Shown piece after piece: positions 34,243 through 36,102 of a DNA stretch of 36,102 bases. Under the pieces are notes generated by a model. The model was not told where the DNA came from. It did not search any database and saw only the letters and a list, made by a program, of their open reading frames with translations. A program made the position numbers and the translations under genes. Within the stretch, counting starts at the first letter, position 1. Each line of letters starts with the position of its first letter. The stretch is from Chitinophagaceae bacterium (lineage in GTDB: Bacteria; Bacteroidota; Bacteroidia; Chitinophagales; Chitinophagaceae): the NCBI GenBank assembly GCA_947380605.1, contig CANCRO010000016.1, positions 5,001-41,102 on the forward strand. The letters run 5' to 3'.

Positions 34243-34250
34243 CAAAAGTA
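34243..34250 (-). promoter_or_regulatory. Putative ribD -7 box (TACTTTTG)
   Basis: Exact TAnnTTTG match on the minus strand, 4 bases before the TTG at 34238 and 25 bases before the ATG at 34217. No clear -33 TTG. It lies 17 bases from the divergent prmC box. Confidence 0.45.
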
Positions 34251-34267
34251 TGAATAGAAAAATTAAC

Positions 34268-34275
34268 TATGTTTG
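34268..34275 (+). promoter_or_regulatory. Putative prmC -7 box (TATGTTTG)
   Basis: Exact TAnnTTTG match that overlaps the first in-frame ATG (34269) and ends 5 bases before the second ATG (34281). No clear -33 TTG. It argues that translation begins at 34281. Confidence 0.5.
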
Positions 34276-34280
34276 CTTTA

Positions 34281-35150
34281 ATGACAAATCAACAAATTTA
34301 CAGACAGTATCTACGTGAATTAGCGCAAATTTATAGTTCAAATGAAGCGATGACTATAACGGATTGGGTATTTGAAAAAATAGCAGGAGTTAAAAAGTCA
34401 GACCTCATCAAAAACCCAGAAGAGTCCATCGAAGCAGAAATAATTACTCAATTAAATACCTGTCTTAGTGAACTGCTTCAACACAAACCGATTCAATACG
34501 TTTTAGGAGAAGCCTGGTTTTTCAAAATGAAACTGACAATAAATAATCAAGTCCTTATTCCAAGACCAGAAACTGAAGAGCTTGTTCAACTAGTGCTAGA
34601 TGATTATAATAATAAAAAGGATACTACTGAATCTTCAAAAATTTTATCGATACTAGATATTGGGACAGGAAGTGGATGTATCGCTACTGCTTTAAAAATT
34701 AATTTAACCAATAGTATGGTTCATGCAGTTGATATAAGTGAAGGGGCATTAAAAGTAGCTAAGGGAAATGCCCTTCAATATAAAGCCGATATTAATTTTA
34801 TTGAAATTGATTTTTTAAATGAAACTACTTGGGTACAATTACCCAAGGTTGATATAATTATCAGCAACCCTCCCTACATTCCTATTCAAGAAAAGAAAAT
34901 ATTGGATAAAAATGTAACTCAGTATGAGCCACACCAAGCCCTTTTTGTATCGGATAGTTCTCCATTTATATTTTACGAAAAAATAGCCGCCTTTGGTAAA
35001 TCCCATCTCTTACCTAATGGAAAGATCTTTGTAGAAGTACATGAGGATTATGCAAAACAAACCGCCTCAATTTTTGATTTGGATTACCAAGTAATAATTA
35101 AAAAAGATATTTTCGGAAAAGATCGAATGTTACTTATAAATAAAAAATGA
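34281..35150 (+). CDS. prmC: Release factor glutamine N5-methyltransferase
   Basis: PrmC methylates the glutamine of the GGQ loop in release factors 1 and 2. Motifs: PRPETEELV before the methyltransferase core, SAM-binding DIGTGSGCIATALK and the amide-methylase signature ISNPPYIP. YEPHQALFVSD and the C-terminal GKDRMLL are also typical. The N-terminal helical domain (IYRQYLRELAQIYSSNEA) is intact. An in-frame ATG at 34269 gives 293 residues. The ATG at 34281 (MTNQQIYRQ, 289 residues) is preferred because a promoter box covers the first one. prfA is not adjacent. Confidence 0.93.
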   Translation: MTNQQIYRQYLRELAQIYSSNEAMTITDWVFEKIAGVKKSDLIKNPEESIEAEIITQLNTCLSELLQHKPIQYVLGEAWFFKMKLTINNQVLIPRPETEELVQLVLDDYNNKKDTTESSKILSILDIGTGSGCIATALKINLTNSMVHAVDISEGALKVAKGNALQYKADINFIEIDFLNETTWVQLPKVDIIISNPPYIPIQEKKILDKNVTQYEPHQALFVSDSSPFIFYEKIAAFGKSHLLPNGKIFVEVHEDYAKQTASIFDLDYQVIIKKDIFGKDRMLLINKK

Positions 35151-35177
35151 TCGATTCTTATTTAATTAAGGAATTAC

Positions 35178-35585
35178 TTATTCATTTCCTGTAACCGTAG
35201 CGGAAGTGGAAGCACCTAATCGACGAGCCACTTTCATCACTCGAACAATTTCACCCCAATGAGCCACCGAATCAGCATTGATTACTACTGCTGGCTTAAC
35301 GCTATCTCCCTCATTAATGTATTGCCTTAATGCAGATTCTAGCGAATCAGAAGGGATTAGCCTTGCTCCAACATAAATATTTTTATCCTTATCCACGCTT
35401 ACTACTACACTTTGTTTAGTCTTAGTATCACTAGTTGCTCGAGGTACACTCATTTTTATAACATTAGGATTAGCTAATGTTGAGATCATTAAAAAGAACA
35501 TCAAAAGGATAAATAAAATATCATTCAATGGACCTGTATCCACTTCGTCATGATGCTGTCTTAAATTATTTCTTCTAAAGCTCAT
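35178..35585 (-). CDS. ExbD/TolR family biopolymer transport protein
   Basis: This 135-residue protein has one N-terminal transmembrane helix (about residues 20-40) with the conserved proton-pathway Asp in PLNDILFILLMFFLMISTLANPNVIKMSVP. A periplasmic domain follows (QSVVVSVDKDKNIYVGARLIPSDSLESALRQYI, PAVVINADSVAHWGEIVRVMKVARRLGA). With ExbB it energises TonB-dependent outer-membrane transport or a Tol-like function. It follows exbB by 67 bases and no promoter box lies between them. No second exbD and no tonB follow; the next gene downstream is convergent prmC, 27 bases away. Confidence 0.92.
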   Translation of the reverse strand: MSFRRNNLRQHHDEVDTGPLNDILFILLMFFLMISTLANPNVIKMSVPRATSDTKTKQSVVVSVDKDKNIYVGARLIPSDSLESALRQYINEGDSVKPAVVINADSVAHWGEIVRVMKVARRLGASTSATVTGNE

Positions 35586-35652
35586 TTATGAATGATAGTT
35601 TATATTGATAAGGATTTCTCAAGGTTGAATTAAAAATCTTCCAATCAATTAG

Positions 35653-36102
35653 TTATTTCTGTGGTTCTTGAAGCATATCTATGAAATCACTACTAGCAGA
35701 TTCCATCCGGTTAGCTGTACGGTTAATTTGCGTATCTAGGTAACTGTATCCGAGATAAGCCAACATACCAATAATCAATCCACTTGCGCTGGTAATTAAT
35801 TTTACATACATCGCATCAGCAATTTGACTTACGGAGGGATTACTAATGGTAGCAAATTGCTTAAGCAATAATACCAACCCTACAATGGTTCCTACAAAAC
35901 CAAATAATGGTGCGATACGAGATATTACAGAAAGGATAGAAAGGTTTTTTTCCATTTTGTACATTTCAAGTCTTCCTACATTTTCCATACTTTTTTCAAT
36001 TGCATCAATTGGCTTTCCGATTCGCTGAATACCTTTTTCTATCATTCTAGCAACTGGATTATCTGTATTTTTTGCAAGACTTCTTGCAGCAGTTACATTG
36101 CC
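35653..36102 (-). CDS. MotA/TolQ/ExbB proton channel protein, 5' end outside window
   Basis: The frame stays open to the window edge: 19 codons (GNVTAARSLAKNTDNPVAR) precede the first visible Met at 36045, so the N-terminus is missing. The visible part has the ExbB/TolQ core: KNLSILSVISRIAPLFGFVGTIVGLVLLL (second membrane helix with the family glycine pattern) and a third helix ITSASGLIIGMLAYLGYSYL. A short cytoplasmic tail follows (RMESASSDFIDMLQE). It pairs with the downstream ExbD to form an inner-membrane proton-driven motor. ExbB is more likely than TolQ from the partner, but the two cannot be fully separated. Confidence 0.9.
   Translation of the reverse strand, partial: GNVTAARSLAKNTDNPVARMIEKGIQRIGKPIDAIEKSMENVGRLEMYKMEKNLSILSVISRIAPLFGFVGTIVGLVLLLKQFATISNPSVSQIADAMYVKLITSASGLIIGMLAYLGYSYLDTQINRTANRMESASSDFIDMLQEPQK

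Noticed and set aside
1-36102. CRISPR arrays, transposases, integrases, tRNA/rRNA genes, defence or toxin-antitoxin modules
   Set aside because: None was recognised: no regularly spaced direct repeats, no transposase or integrase motifs, no tRNA-like cloverleaf in the intergenic regions; all long frames belong to identifiable chromosomal families or conserved unknowns.

Overview
This is an ordinary-looking, AT-rich chromosomal stretch from a Bacteroidota bacterium, most likely a member of the Chitinophagaceae or a close relative. The evidence is the gene content: type IX secretion and gliding proteins PorV, GldJ and a PorP/SprF protein, bacillithiol synthase BshA, DUF4292 lipoprotein next to dut, ExbB/ExbD and a 7TMR-DISM-type histidine kinase. 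Promoter-like TAnnTTTG boxes replace E. coli-type -10 boxes, and Shine-Dalgarno sequences are poor. I see no tRNA, rRNA, CRISPR array, insertion sequence, prophage or toxin-antitoxin gene. I did not find an obviously new multi-gene system.

Layout. 1-6.6 kb is all on the minus strand: a truncated secreted protein, a lemA plus two TPM-domain gene operon, pgk, gapA and a periplasmic LolA-like protein. 7.0-12.3 kb is on the plus strand: adenine deaminase and uracil phosphoribosyltransferase (base salvage), a PorP/SprF outer-membrane protein, an EI24 membrane protein and a tetrapyrrole-methylase-fold methyltransferase. 12.3-14.1 kb (minus) holds a small membrane-anchored protein and an M28 peptidase, divergent from bshA (plus). 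15.4-20.1 kb (minus) holds an EnvC-like protein, DUF4292 lipoprotein, dut, ispF and porV. gldJ and murF (plus) are divergent from porV and convergent with ftsK (minus). A histidine kinase (plus) faces DUF423, aroK and a CarboxypepD_reg protein (minus). Then come an Mrp ATPase and pyrF (plus), an Mpo1-like protein, yigZ and ribD (minus), prmC (plus), and exbD with a truncated exbB (minus).

Functional themes are cell envelope and division (murF, ftsK, EnvC-like, ExbBD, GldJ, PorV), nucleotide metabolism (ade, upp, dut, pyrF), central carbon (gapA, pgk), cofactors, isoprenoids and aromatics (ribD, ispF, aroK, bshA), and translation or Fe-S maturation (prmC, rRNA-methylase-like protein, Mrp).

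The most unusual signal is promoter architecture. At pyrF, murF, ftsK and probably prmC, a TAnnTTTG box ends only 4 or 5 bases before the start codon, which predicts leaderless or nearly leaderless mRNAs. It also moves the likely prmC start to 34281. Three genes (histidine kinase, ribD, the cytoplasmic TPM gene) appear to start with TTG. Two large nested inverted repeats lie in the divergent intergenic regions upstream of bshA and gldJ. Several starts were trimmed from the longest open frame (ftsK, aroK, DUF423, yigZ, the 12.3-kb small protein).
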